In this document: piece by piece, positions 1 through 7,324 of the stretch
How the letters are laid out: each line of letters starts with the position of its first letter
How positions within the stretch are numbered: position 1 is the first letter of the stretch
NCBI GenBank assembly: GCA_021732005.1
Contig: JAKFVT010000042.1
Coordinates: 1 to 64,000, forward strand
DNA length: 64,000 nt
Origin: Mycobacterium sp.
Lineage (GTDB): Bacteria > Actinomycetota > Actinomycetes > Mycobacteriales > Mycobacteriaceae
Direction: 5' to 3'
Notes under the pieces: generated by a model
Told to the model about the DNA's origin: nothing
What the model saw: only the letters and a program-made list of their open reading frames with translations
Database searches by the model: none
Translations under genes and position numbers: made by a program

Positions 1-2
1 AC

Positions 3-764
3 ACCACCGAGTTCGCCGGCCGTCGCGTACTGGTCACCGGCGGAACCCGCGGCATCGGCCGCGCGATCGCCGATCGCCTTCGGGCCGGCGGCGCCACCGT
101 GCTTGCGGTCGCCCGCTCGCTTCCGCCCGGACATTCACCGGAGTCGGCGATCGTCGCGGACATCGCGTCGGCAGCCGGTACAGACGCAGTCGCCGGCCAG
201 GTCATCGAACGCCTCGGCGGGATCGACATCGTGGTGCACAACGCAGGCGGCTCTGGGCAGAACGCCGGTGGCGCGACCGCCCTGACCGACAAGGAGTGGT
301 CCGACACCTTCGAGTTGAATTTCTTCGGCGCGGTACGGCTCGATCGCTCGCTGATCCCACGCCTTCCCGACGACGGCGCGATCGTGCACGTCACGTCCAT
401 TCAGCGGCACTCGCCGCTCCCGACGACCATGCCGTACGCCGCAGCCAAGGCCGCCTTGGCCAACTACAGCAAGGCACTGTCCGACGACTTGGCGCCCCGC
501 GGCATCCGTGTCAACGCGGTGTCACCCGGCTACGTCGAAACCGAGTCGGCGCATCAGATGGCCGAAGACCTCGCCGCGATCAACGGCATCGACATCGACG
601 CGGCCCGCCGTCAGATCATGGCCTCCATCGGAGGGATCCCGCTGGGAGCCCCCGGTCGCCCACATGACATCGCCGAACTGGTGGCTTTCCTGGTCTCCCC
701 GCGCGCCGCCTACATCACCGGTGCGGAGTATGTCATCGACGGCGGCAGCCTCCGCACCATCTGA
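3..764 (+). CDS. SDR-family oxidoreductase, 5' end outside window
   Basis: This is a classical short-chain dehydrogenase/reductase, presumably NAD(P)-dependent and cytosolic; the substrate is unknown. The reading frame is already open at base 3, and the Rossmann signature TGGTRGIG is encoded before the first ATG at 99, so the gene starts upstream of the window and the ATG at 99 is not the start. An NNAG-like element (HNAGG) follows, then a Ser in HVTSIQ and the catalytic pair in YAAAK. The C-terminus ends with the usual ITGAEYVIDGGS segment. It is followed after 15 bases by a SnoaL-like gene on the same strand, so the two are probably cotranscribed. The family call is secure; the substrate is not inferable. 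Confidence 0.9.
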   Translation, partial: TTEFAGRRVLVTGGTRGIGRAIADRLRAGGATVLAVARSLPPGHSPESAIVADIASAAGTDAVAGQVIERLGGIDIVVHNAGGSGQNAGGATALTDKEWSDTFELNFFGAVRLDRSLIPRLPDDGAIVHVTSIQRHSPLPTTMPYAAAKAALANYSKALSDDLAPRGIRVNAVSPGYVETESAHQMAEDLAAINGIDIDAARRQIMASIGGIPLGAPGRPHDIAELVAFLVSPRAAYITGAEYVIDGGSLRTI

Positions 765-779
765 GCAGAAAGGATTGAC

Positions 780-1097
780 ATGTCCATCATCGACGAATAT
801 TTCCGCGCCAGCGCCGAGCGGGACGTTGACGCCGTGATAGCCACCTTCGCGACCGACGCCACCGTGACCGACGAGGGTCGCCCCCGGACCGGGCACGACG
901 AAATACGGGCCTGGCGTACCGCCACGTCGACGGAATTCGAGTACACCACAGCAGTTTTGGACACCGAACAGCTAGGCCAACACGTCTACCTGGTCAGCAC
1001 ACAAGTGACGGGCAACTTGCCGGGGTCGCCCGTCACGCTGCGCCAGCGGTTCACGTTGCGCGACGGTCTCATCGCGGACCTGGTGATCGCGCCCTGA
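780..1097 (+). CDS. SnoaL-like / NTF2-fold small protein
   Basis: A 105-residue protein with the pattern of the SnoaL-like branch of the NTF2 fold: an N-terminal helix (IIDEYFRASAERDVDAVIATFATDATVTDEG) followed by beta strands ending in LRQRFTLRDGLIADLVI. Members serve as small isomerases, hydratases or cyclases, or have no known activity, so no reaction is assigned. The start ATG has an AAAGGA ribosome site about 7 bases upstream. It lies 15 bases after the SDR gene, so they are probably one operon acting on a shared small molecule (inference). Confidence 0.8.
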   Translation: MSIIDEYFRASAERDVDAVIATFATDATVTDEGRPRTGHDEIRAWRTATSTEFEYTTAVLDTEQLGQHVYLVSTQVTGNLPGSPVTLRQRFTLRDGLIADLVIAP

Positions 1098-1105
1098 CAG
1101 GGCGG

Positions 1106-1648
1106 TCAGCCCACCTCGGCGGCGAGCTTGCCGACCACGTCACGCACCGCGGCGGACACGTCGGAGTTCTCCCGCGGATGCTTGCCGTCGAAGGTCGTGG
1201 ACGGCACCGACAGCTTGAGGGACTCCACCACCCGGGGGCCGGCGATGCCGAACGACTTGCGCGTCTCGTCATGCGCCCACACCCCGCCATACTGACCGAG
1301 GGCCGAGCCGATGACCGCCAGCGGCTTGTCCTTCAGCGCGCCGTTGCCGTACGGACGCGACAACCAGTCGATCGCGTTCTTGAGCACACCGGGGATGCTC
1401 CCGTTGTATTCCGGGGTCACCACCAGAGCCGCATCGGCCTGCGCGGCCGCGGCCCGCAACGCCACCACCGCGGCGGGTGCGTCCTCGGTGTCGAGGTCTT
1501 CGTTGTAGTGCGGCAGCTCGCCCAGCCCGTCGTACACGGTGACGGTGACGCCATCGGGCGCCGACTCCGCCGCGAGTTCGGCCAGCTGACGATTGACCGA
1601 GGCCGCCCGCAAGCTGCCTACCAGTGCCAGCACATTGATATCCGCCAT
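1106..1648 (-). CDS. NADPH-dependent FMN reductase family protein
   Basis: A 180-residue flavodoxin-fold reductase of the NADPH-dependent FMN/chromate/quinone reductase family. The phosphate-binding loop GSLRAASVNRQL sits at residues 11-22, and the flavin-binding stretch PEYNGSIPGVLKNAIDWLSRP in the middle is diagnostic; the length is normal. It probably reduces FMN, quinones or nitro compounds with NAD(P)H in the cytosol. It is divergent from a TetR gene, with a perfect 20-bp palindrome between the two, so it is a likely target of that repressor. The position and neighbours match Rv3054c of M. tuberculosis (recalled synteny). Confidence 0.88.
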   Translation of the reverse strand: MADINVLALVGSLRAASVNRQLAELAAESAPDGVTVTVYDGLGELPHYNEDLDTEDAPAAVVALRAAAAQADAALVVTPEYNGSIPGVLKNAIDWLSRPYGNGALKDKPLAVIGSALGQYGGVWAHDETRKSFGIAGPRVVESLKLSVPSTTFDGKHPRENSDVSAAVRDVVGKLAAEVG

Positions 1649-1688
1649 GTCGCAATCCCTTCAGTCGTTCGCGATCCTCCCACGGCAG

Positions 1689-1708
1689 AACCGGACCATG
1701 GTCCGGTT
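1689..1708. promoter_or_regulatory. 20-bp perfect palindrome, probable TetR operator
   Basis: AACCGGACCATGGTCCGGTT is a perfect 10+10 inverted repeat in the 87-bp gap between the divergent FMN reductase (start 1648) and TetR (start 1736) genes. Size and place fit the operator of the adjacent TetR protein controlling both directions. Binding is inferred from position and symmetry only. Confidence 0.7.
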
Positions 1709-1723
1709 TATTTCCCGCTGAGC

Positions 1724-1729
1724 TAAAGT
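1724..1729 (+). promoter_or_regulatory. -10 hexamer of a probable leaderless promoter for the TetR-dinB2 operon
   Basis: TAAAGT fits the mycobacterial TANNNT -10 pattern and ends 6 bases before the GTG at 1736. Transcription would therefore begin at or next to the start codon, giving a leaderless mRNA, which is common in mycobacteria. No good ribosome site precedes the GTG, consistent with this. Confidence 0.45.
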
Positions 1730-1735
1730 GGCAGA

Positions 1736-2338
1736 GTGAGCGCGATCTCCGGGGCCAATGAGCTGTCCCTTTCCGCGCCGCAGGAAAGAGGCGACGCCGC
1801 CCGAAACCGGCTGCTGCTGCTCGACGCCGCCCGCACCCTGATCGCCGAACGGGGCGCCGACGCCGTCTCCATGGACGACATCGCCGCCGCCGCGGGCGTG
1901 GGCAAGGGCACGTTGTTCCGGCGCTTCGGGAGCCGTGCCGGGCTGATGATGGTCCTGCTCGACGAAGACGAGCGGGCGATCCAGCAGGCCTTCCTGTTCG
2001 GGCCGGCTCCGCTGGGCCCGGAAGCCCCACCACTGCAACGACTTCTGGCCTTCGGGCGGGAACGACTGCGTTTCGTGCAGACCCACCGCGACCTGCTCCT
2101 CGACGCCAACCGCGATCCCGATTCCCGTTACAGTGCGCCGTTCGCGGTGATGCACACCCACATCCGGGTGCTTCTGAAAGCCGCAGGCAGCACCGGCGAT
2201 CTCGACGCCCAGGCCGATGCGCTGCTCGCGCTGCTCGACGCCGACTACGTCAGCCGTCAGCTGCTCGAGCGGGGCCGCTCGCTGGACAGCCTGGGCGATG
2301 CGTGGGACAGCGTCGCGCGCAAGCTGTGCGGGACGTGA
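1736..2338 (+). CDS. TetR-family transcriptional regulator
   Basis: A 200-residue TetR repressor. The helix-turn-helix lies at about residues 40-65 (AVSMDDIAAAAGVGKGTLFRRFGSRAGL), and the C-terminal ligand domain is poorly conserved, as usual. The GTG start is chosen because the protein then has the usual TetR N-terminal length and a TANNNT box sits just upstream. The gene overlaps the start of dinB2 by 4 bases (GTGA), so repressor and polymerase are translationally coupled. It corresponds to Rv3055 by recalled synteny. The ligand is unknown; the divergent FMN reductase suggests a redox-active or electrophilic small molecule (inference). Confidence 0.9.
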   Translation: MSAISGANELSLSAPQERGDAARNRLLLLDAARTLIAERGADAVSMDDIAAAAGVGKGTLFRRFGSRAGLMMVLLDEDERAIQQAFLFGPAPLGPEAPPLQRLLAFGRERLRFVQTHRDLLLDANRDPDSRYSAPFAVMHTHIRVLLKAAGSTGDLDAQADALLALLDADYVSRQLLERGRSLDSLGDAWDSVARKLCGT

Positions 2339-3378
2339 CCGCACCACCCGCCCGCAACTGGGTCCTGCACGTCGACCTCGATCAGTTCCTGGCCTCGGTC
2401 GAACTGCGCCGCCACCCTGAACTGGTGGGCCTGCCGGTGATCGTCGGCGGCAGTGGCGATCCCACCGAGCCGCGCAAGGTCGTGACGTGCGCGTCGTATG
2501 AGGCCCGCGGCTTCGGCGTGCACGCCGGGATGCCGTTGCGCAGCGCCGCGCGCAAGTGTCCGGATGCGACGTTCCTGCCGTCGGATCCGCCCGCCTACGA
2601 CGAGGCCTCCGACCAGGTGATGGGTCTGCTCCGCGATCTCGGCCATCCGGTTGAGGTGTGGGGCTGGGACGAGGCCTACGTCGGCGCCCGGGTCGCCGAC
2701 CCGGTGGAACTGGCCGAGCGGATCCGCACCGTGATCGCCGCCGAGACCGGGCTGGTCTGTTCGGTGGGCATCAGCGACAACAAGCAGCGGGCCAAGGTCG
2801 CGACCGGCTTCGCAAAGCCGGACGGCGTCTACACCCTCACCGACGCCAACTGGATGGAGCAGATGGGTGCGCGCCCGGTTGACGCGCTCTGGGGTGTCGG
2901 ACCGAAAACCACGAAAAAGCTTGCCAGTCTGTGTATTACGACCGTGCGAGAGCTCGCTTCGGCCGATGCCGAGTTGCTCACCGCGACCTTCGGCCCCCGC
3001 ACCGGCCTGTGGCTGCTGCTGCTGGCCAAGGGCGGCGGCGACACGACGGTCAGCGCCGAGCCGTGGATTCCCCGGTCCCGCAGTCACGTCATCACATTCC
3101 CGCGCGACCTGACCGAACGCGCCGACATGGACGCGGCCATCGTCGACCTGGCGCAGCAGGCGCTCGCCGACGTCGTCGCCCAGTCACGCATCGTCACCCG
3201 GGTGGCGGTCACGGTGCGCACCAACACGTTCTACACACGCACCAAGATCCGCAAACTCGACGAGCCGACGGTTGCCGGTGAGGTGATCACGGCCGCCGCA
3301 CTGCGGGTGCTCGACCTTTTCGAGCTCGACCGCCCGGTACGCCTGTTGGGCGTCCGCCTGGAGCTCGCGCCGATCTAG
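2335..3378 (+). CDS. dinB2: Y-family DNA polymerase, DinB2 type (Pol IV)
   Basis: A 347-residue Y-family translesion polymerase. The palm motif HVDLDQFL carries metal ligand Asp14, and the second carboxylate pair is Asp112-Glu113 in WGWDEAYVG. A thumb HhH segment (WGVGPKTTKKL) and a little-finger domain ending in RLLGVRLEL follow. The start GTG at 2335 is preferred over the ATG at 2302 because it overlaps the TetR stop (GTGA) and gives the usual short N-terminus. The position is equivalent to Rv3056. At the steric-gate position, where most Y-family polymerases have Tyr or Phe, this protein has Leu19. M. smegmatis DinB2 also has Leu there and is known to incorporate ribonucleotides, so the same relaxed sugar choice is expected. 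Confidence 0.93.
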   Translation: MTAPPARNWVLHVDLDQFLASVELRRHPELVGLPVIVGGSGDPTEPRKVVTCASYEARGFGVHAGMPLRSAARKCPDATFLPSDPPAYDEASDQVMGLLRDLGHPVEVWGWDEAYVGARVADPVELAERIRTVIAAETGLVCSVGISDNKQRAKVATGFAKPDGVYTLTDANWMEQMGARPVDALWGVGPKTTKKLASLCITTVRELASADAELLTATFGPRTGLWLLLLAKGGGDTTVSAEPWIPRSRSHVITFPRDLTERADMDAAIVDLAQQALADVVAQSRIVTRVAVTVRTNTFYTRTKIRKLDEPTVAGEVITAAALRVLDLFELDRPVRLLGVRLELAPI

Positions 3379-4247
3379 GCGCCCGGTGGATTCGACGTCG
3401 CACCGTGCGGACGCAACACGCGAGTGAAGAACACGTTGACCCGCCGCATCGCGACGCTGTACGGCCACCACGCCAGCCGTTTGAACGCGTAGAAGGCGCG
3501 GATGTCGACCGAGGTGTAGATCAGGAAGCGGTTCTTGGTGACACCGGCCAGGATCTTGTCGGCGACTTTCTCCGGCGATACGGCGTGCCCGCTGAACCGC
3601 TTGACCCACCGCTGCACCTTGGGATGGTCGCGATCCACACCGGCAATCTGGACGGTCTGCACCAAGGGGGTGTCCACCGCGCCCGGCACCACGAGTGAGA
3701 CCCCGATCTCGTGGCGGGCCAGATCGAAGCGCAGCACCTCCGAAAGTCCGCGCAGGCCATACTTACTCGCGCTGTAGGCGGCATGCCACGGCAGCGCCAC
3801 CAGTCCGGCGGCCGAGGACACGTTGACCAGTTGCCCTCCGCGGCCGGCAGCGACCATCGGCGGCAGGAATGTCTCGATGACGTGGATCGGGCCCATCAGG
3901 TTGACGTCGATCATCGACCGCCAGTGGTGGTGGGTGAGCTGATCGACGGTTCCCCACGCCGAGATCCCGGCGATGTTCATCACAACGTCCATCGCGGGCC
4001 GACGGGTGTGGATGTCGGCGGCGAACCCGGCGACCGCGTCGTAGTCGGAGATGTCGAGCGCGCGGTGCTCGGGGACCTCGGCGCCGAGCGCGCGGGCGTC
4101 GGCGACGGTCTGTTCCAGTCCGTCGGCATTGACGTCCGTCAGATACAGCTCGGCACCCTCGCGGGCCAGCCGAAGAGCGGTGGCCCGGCCGATGCCGCTG
4201 GCTGCGCCCGTGATGAACACCTTCTTGCCTGCGAAGCCGTCAGCCAT
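3375..4247 (-). CDS. SDR-family oxidoreductase (Rv3057c-like)
   Basis: A 290-residue short-chain dehydrogenase with TGAASGIGRATAL at about residues 14-26, NIAG at about 111, a Ser in NVSSAAG, and the active-site YSASK. An extended C-terminus (KILAGVTKNRFLIYTSVDIRAFYAFKRLAWWPYS) is typical of the mycobacterial subgroup acting on lipophilic alcohols or ketones. The start lies 3 bases after the stop of the upstream TetR gene, so TetR-SDR form an operon divergent from cyp136. The 3' end overlaps the convergent dinB2 stop by 4 bases. Pairing with a P450 suggests oxidation of a P450 product (inference). Confidence 0.9.
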   Translation of the reverse strand: MADGFAGKKVFITGAASGIGRATALRLAREGAELYLTDVNADGLEQTVADARALGAEVPEHRALDISDYDAVAGFAADIHTRRPAMDVVMNIAGISAWGTVDQLTHHHWRSMIDVNLMGPIHVIETFLPPMVAAGRGGQLVNVSSAAGLVALPWHAAYSASKYGLRGLSEVLRFDLARHEIGVSLVVPGAVDTPLVQTVQIAGVDRDHPKVQRWVKRFSGHAVSPEKVADKILAGVTKNRFLIYTSVDIRAFYAFKRLAWWPYSVAMRRVNVFFTRVLRPHGATSNPPGA

Positions 4248-4250
4248 GGA

Positions 4251-4889
4251 TCAGTCGCCGACCCGTCCACCCCACAGCGCGTGCAGCCACAGCTTTTCCA
4301 GGATGCGCACTGCTTGGTCCAGATTGCGGTCCGGCCCGACGAACGCCGTCTCCCCGGAGAGCGTCAATGCTGTTGTCGCCGTGAGGATCCGGACGAGTCC
4401 GCGGATGTCGTCGCTGATCGGGTCGGCGGTGCCGTTGTGGATCTCGGCTTCGACGATCGGCACGATCTGATCGATCACCGCATCGTTGTAGCGGTCCAGG
4501 ATCTCGCGGATCTCGGCGTCGGTGTGGCGGGCGGCGTTGCATGCCGACATCACCGGATCGTTGTGCGCGTAGACCACGGCGGCGCTGCGCACCATGCGTT
4601 CGGCGAACGCCGTCGGCGTCTCGCCGGGTCCGCGCGGGGCGAATGAGTGGGTGAGCTCCTCGAGTTCGTGGGCGGCCTCGCCGACGATGTGGGCCAGCAC
4701 GGCGTACTTGGAGTCGAAGTAGAAGTAGAAGCCGGACCGCGCGACCCCGGCCCGATCGCTGATCGTGCTGACCGAGAGTTCGGCGAAGGGCTTCTCTTCG
4801 AGCAGCTCGCGAACGGCCTGGACGATGGCGTGCCGCTGCTTGTCGCCACGGCGACGCGGCGCCTCGACGGGGTCTTGCTGAGCGGTCAC
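4251..4889 (-). CDS. TetR-family regulator divergent from cyp136
   Basis: A 212-residue TetR protein with HTH ISDRAGVARSGFYFYFDSKYAVLAHI near the N-terminus. The open frame extends upstream to 5051, but that would run through the operator palindrome and the cyp136 promoter. The GTG at 4889 has an AAGGTG ribosome site and gives a normal TetR N-terminus (VTAQQDPVEAPRRRGDKQ). It corresponds to Rv3058c by recalled synteny. Through the palindrome at 4926-4941 it probably represses its own operon with the SDR gene and the divergent cyp136. Confidence 0.88.
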   Translation of the reverse strand: MTAQQDPVEAPRRRGDKQRHAIVQAVRELLEEKPFAELSVSTISDRAGVARSGFYFYFDSKYAVLAHIVGEAAHELEELTHSFAPRGPGETPTAFAERMVRSAAVVYAHNDPVMSACNAARHTDAEIREILDRYNDAVIDQIVPIVEAEIHNGTADPISDDIRGLVRILTATTALTLSGETAFVGPDRNLDQAVRILEKLWLHALWGGRVGD

Positions 4890-4925
4890 CCGTTCACCTT
4901 GCACCACGCCGGGGGCGAAGTGAAA

Positions 4926-4941
4926 CTTGACATGCGTCAAG
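4926..4941. promoter_or_regulatory. Inverted repeat, probable operator of the cyp136-side TetR
   Basis: CTTGAC-ATGC-GTCAAG is a perfect inverted repeat with 6-base arms and a 4-base spacer, 37 bases upstream of the TetR start and 87 bases upstream of cyp136. The form TTGAC-N4-GTCAA is typical of TetR-family operators. Function is inferred from symmetry and placement. Confidence 0.62.
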
Positions 4942-5027
4942 AAAGTTGGCCAGGATGGAAGAAACCTGTGGTGCCGCCCACACCCGGCCGGCAAGAATGC
5001 CTGTTCTCTGTTTCCCGAGGAGCGTCG

Positions 5028-6509
5028 ATGGCGACCATCAGTACCCCCCACTACCTGCTGGATCAGGCTCGTCGCCGATTCACGCCCACCCTGAACACCA
5101 TCCCCGGCATGGGTGCGGTCGAGAAGCGGCTCCGTGAGCGCGACTGGCCACAGTTCGAGCTGGCCAAGGCGCCCGAGGGCAGCGGACTCAAGACGGTCAT
5201 GGGCGATTCGGGGCTGCCCCTACTCGGCCACATGGTCGAGACCTTCCGCGGCGGTCCCGAGTATCTGCTGCAGGTCTACCGCAAGTACGGCCCGATCCAC
5301 TACGCCTACTCTCCGGCCCTGCCGGCGGTGACCGCGTTGGGACCCGACGCCACCCAGGCGGTGTTCTCCAACAAGAACAAGGACTTCTCGCAGAAGGGCT
5401 GGCATCCGGTCATCGGGCCGTTCTTCAACCGCGGCCTGATGATGCTCGACTTCGACGAGCACATGTACCACCGGCGCATCATGCAGGAGGCGTTCACCCG
5501 CACCCGGCTGTCCGGCTACGTCGAGCACATCGACCGGGTGGCCTCGCAGGTCATCGCCGACGACTGGGTGGCCAACGACCCGCGCTTCCTGTTCCACCCG
5601 GCGGTCAAGGAGCTAACCCTCGACATCGCCTCGGTGGTGTTCATGGGCCATGAGCCCGGATCCGACCACGAACTGGTGACCAAGGTGAACCAGGCGTTCA
5701 CCACGACCACCCGCGCAGGTGGGGCGATCATCCGCACGTCCGTTCCGCCGTTCAAGTGGTGGCGGGGACTGCAGGCCCGCAAGGTGCTGGAGGACTACTT
5801 CAGCGAGCGCCTCAAGGAACGCCGCAACGCCGAGGGCACCGACATGCTGACCGTGTTGTGCCACACCTCCGACGACGACGGCAACAAGTTCACCGACGAC
5901 GACATCGTCAACCACATGATCTTCCTGATGATGGCCGCCCACGACACCTCGACGTCGACGCTGACGACGATGGCCAACCAGCTGGCCGCGAACCCGGAGT
6001 GGCAGGAACGCTGCCGCGACGAGTCCGACCGGCTCGGCGACGGGCCGCTCGACATCGAGGCGCTGGAGAAGCTGGAAACCCTCGACCTGGTCATCAACGA
6101 GTCGCTGCGGATGGTCACCCCGTTGCCGTTCAACGTGCGCCAGGCGGTGCGCGATACCGAGTTGCTGGGCTTCTTCATCCCGGCTGGCACCACCGTCAAC
6201 ATCTGGCCCGGCCTCAACCACCGGCTGCCCGAGCTGTGGACCGATCCGGAGAAGTTCGACCCGGCTCGCTTCTCCGAGCCGCGCAACGAGCACAAGCGGC
6301 ATCGTTACGCGTTCGCTCCGTTCGGCGGCGGCGCGCACAAGTGCATCGGCATGGTCTTCGGGCAGCTGGAGATCAAGACCGTCATGCATCGCTTGCTGCG
6401 CAAGTACCGCCTCGAGCTTCCGCACCCGGGCTACCAGCCCCGCTACGACTACGCGGGCATGCCGGTGCCGATGGACGGCATGCCGATCGTGCTGCGCCCG
6501 CTGCACTGA
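5028..6509 (+). CDS. cyp136: Cytochrome P450 CYP136
   Basis: A 493-residue P450 monooxygenase, the length expected for mycobacterial CYP136. The I-helix oxygen-binding stretch is MMAAHDTSTST, the ExxR motif is in NESLRMV, and the heme loop is FAPFGGGAHKCIG with heme ligand Cys439. The ATG at 5028 has a GAGGAG ribosome site 5 bases upstream; the longer open frame from 4647 is antisense to the TetR gene and is not used. It hydroxylates an unknown, probably lipophilic substrate, using ferredoxin partners not encoded nearby. Cotranscribed neighbours are absent; the divergent TetR-SDR pair is the likely regulatory and metabolic partner. It corresponds to Rv3059. Confidence 0.95.
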   Translation: MATISTPHYLLDQARRRFTPTLNTIPGMGAVEKRLRERDWPQFELAKAPEGSGLKTVMGDSGLPLLGHMVETFRGGPEYLLQVYRKYGPIHYAYSPALPAVTALGPDATQAVFSNKNKDFSQKGWHPVIGPFFNRGLMMLDFDEHMYHRRIMQEAFTRTRLSGYVEHIDRVASQVIADDWVANDPRFLFHPAVKELTLDIASVVFMGHEPGSDHELVTKVNQAFTTTTRAGGAIIRTSVPPFKWWRGLQARKVLEDYFSERLKERRNAEGTDMLTVLCHTSDDDGNKFTDDDIVNHMIFLMMAAHDTSTSTLTTMANQLAANPEWQERCRDESDRLGDGPLDIEALEKLETLDLVINESLRMVTPLPFNVRQAVRDTELLGFFIPAGTTVNIWPGLNHRLPELWTDPEKFDPARFSEPRNEHKRHRYAFAPFGGGAHKCIGMVFGQLEIKTVMHRLLRKYRLELPHPGYQPRYDYAGMPVPMDGMPIVLRPLH

Positions 6510-6516
6510 CGGGCGG

Positions 6517-6984
6517 TCAGCCGATCAGCCGGTTTGCGCAGGCGATGACGGCGCGCAGCGCCGACTGGGTGGGATCTTCTGCCCAGCCCATCGCCCATTC
6601 CCGGCGGCGTCCGTCGCTGCCCTGCACGAAGGTGGCGGTGTGCGGTCCGGCGGCCAGCTGGTGGAATCGGGTCATCTCGACGCCGATCCCCCGGTCGTAG
6701 AGCATCGCGGTCAGCGCCGCGACCGGACCGCTGGCGTGCACGGTCGCACTCTCGATGCGGTCGCCCACCGCGAGCGTCCCGCAGAATCGGCGTGGCTGCG
6801 GACCCGACCGGGAGGAGCGCTCGTCGCACTCCCAGGACCCCAGCCGAACGGGGCCGCCGCTCGGGCTGAACGTGTCGGTGAACGCGCTCCACGACATCAT
6901 TTGGGCGTGTTCGCGCAATTCCGCCGGAAGCGGAGCACAGAAGCGTGGTGCGGGTTCAAAGATTGTGGTGCTGTGCGGACTCAT
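6517..6984 (-). CDS. Stand-alone LeuA-type allosteric/dimer domain protein
   Basis: A 155-residue protein without the TIM barrel of isopropylmalate synthase that resembles the C-terminal part of LeuA. Residues about 25-45 (HAQMMSWSAFTDTFSP) look like the LeuA linker. The region after residue 80 (ESATVHASGPVAALTAMLYDRGIG, later SALRAVIACANRL) matches the pattern of the LeuA leucine-binding regulatory domain. No catalytic function is expected. A role as a leucine sensor or modulator of LeuA or homologues is inference. A possible leader peptide and hairpin lie upstream. It is convergent with cyp136. Resemblance is from memory of the family, not a search. Confidence 0.65.
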   Translation of the reverse strand: MSPHSTTIFEPAPRFCAPLPAELREHAQMMSWSAFTDTFSPSGGPVRLGSWECDERSSRSGPQPRRFCGTLAVGDRIESATVHASGPVAALTAMLYDRGIGVEMTRFHQLAAGPHTATFVQGSDGRRREWAMGWAEDPTQSALRAVIACANRLIG

Positions 6985-7034
6985 GTGAATCGGTCTTCTC
7001 GTCCAGAGGAGGCTGACCGACGGCGTAGTTTTCG

Positions 7035-7077
7035 ACCCACAGCGGGGGGTCGGTCTGGATCAGACCCCGCTGCGGGT
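7035..7077 (-). promoter_or_regulatory. Strong hairpin in the leader of the LeuA-like gene
   Basis: ACCC-A-CAGCGGGG pairs with CCCCGCTG-C-GGGT (arms 7035-7047 and 7065-7077, one mismatch), with a small inner stem TCTG-GAT-CAGA. A competing hairpin can form from CGACCC (7033-7038) with GGGTCG (7047-7052), so the two are mutually exclusive on the minus-strand RNA. The stop codon of the 14-codon leader ORF falls within the loop. This is the arrangement expected of a translation-dependent attenuator, but no U-tract is present. Confidence 0.4.
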
Positions 7078-7104
7078 TGCTACTACAGCAAGCACGCGAT
7101 ACAT
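7060..7104 (-). CDS. Possible leader peptide MYRVLAVVATRSGV
   Basis: A 14-codon open frame on the minus strand, 75 bases upstream of the LeuA-like gene. Five of its 14 residues are branched-chain (V, L, V, V, V). A TANNNT box (TACCCT) ends 8 bases before the ATG, suggesting leaderless transcription; no Shine-Dalgarno site is seen. Combined with the hairpins around its stop codon, it could monitor branched-chain aminoacyl-tRNA supply. Short ORFs occur by chance, so this remains a hypothesis. Confidence 0.35.
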   Translation of the reverse strand: MYRVLAVVATRSGV

Positions 7105-7186
7105 GGTCGCCAAGGGTAGACCTGCCCGGGCAGCCGATGCAAACGGGTTATCGTCCCCCCTAAGCTTTCACCCCAGAGGAGTTGAT

Positions 7187-7324
7187 ATGTGCTATCCCGT
7201 CGAATGCCCGCACTGCCACAAGACCACCTGGGCGGGTTGTGGCGAGCACGTCGACCAGGTGATGCGCGACGTGCCCCCCGCCCAGCAATGCACCTGCGGG
7301 CAGGGCAGCCAGCCCGGCCGCTAG
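7187..7324 (+). CDS. Small Cys-rich protein (45 aa)
   Basis: A 45-residue protein beginning MCYPVECPHCHKTTWAGCG and ending with CTCGQGSQPGR. It has six cysteines and two histidines, with CPHC, a GCGEH element and CTCG, suggesting a zinc-ribbon-like site. Ribosome site AGAGGAG lies 5 bases before the ATG. The compact composition and spacing (GCGEHVDQVM, a Pro-rich linker, then CTCG) recall a small protein family widespread in actinobacteria with no assigned function. It is convergent with the phosphotransferase gene, whose stop codon overlaps its own by 4 bases. Confidence 0.8.
   Translation: MCYPVECPHCHKTTWAGCGEHVDQVMRDVPPAQQCTCGQGSQPGR

Noticed and set aside
4647..5027. N-terminal extension of cyp136 (open frame back to 4647)
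   Set aside because: Covers the divergent TetR gene and the operator; the ATG at 5028 has a good ribosome site and gives the family length.
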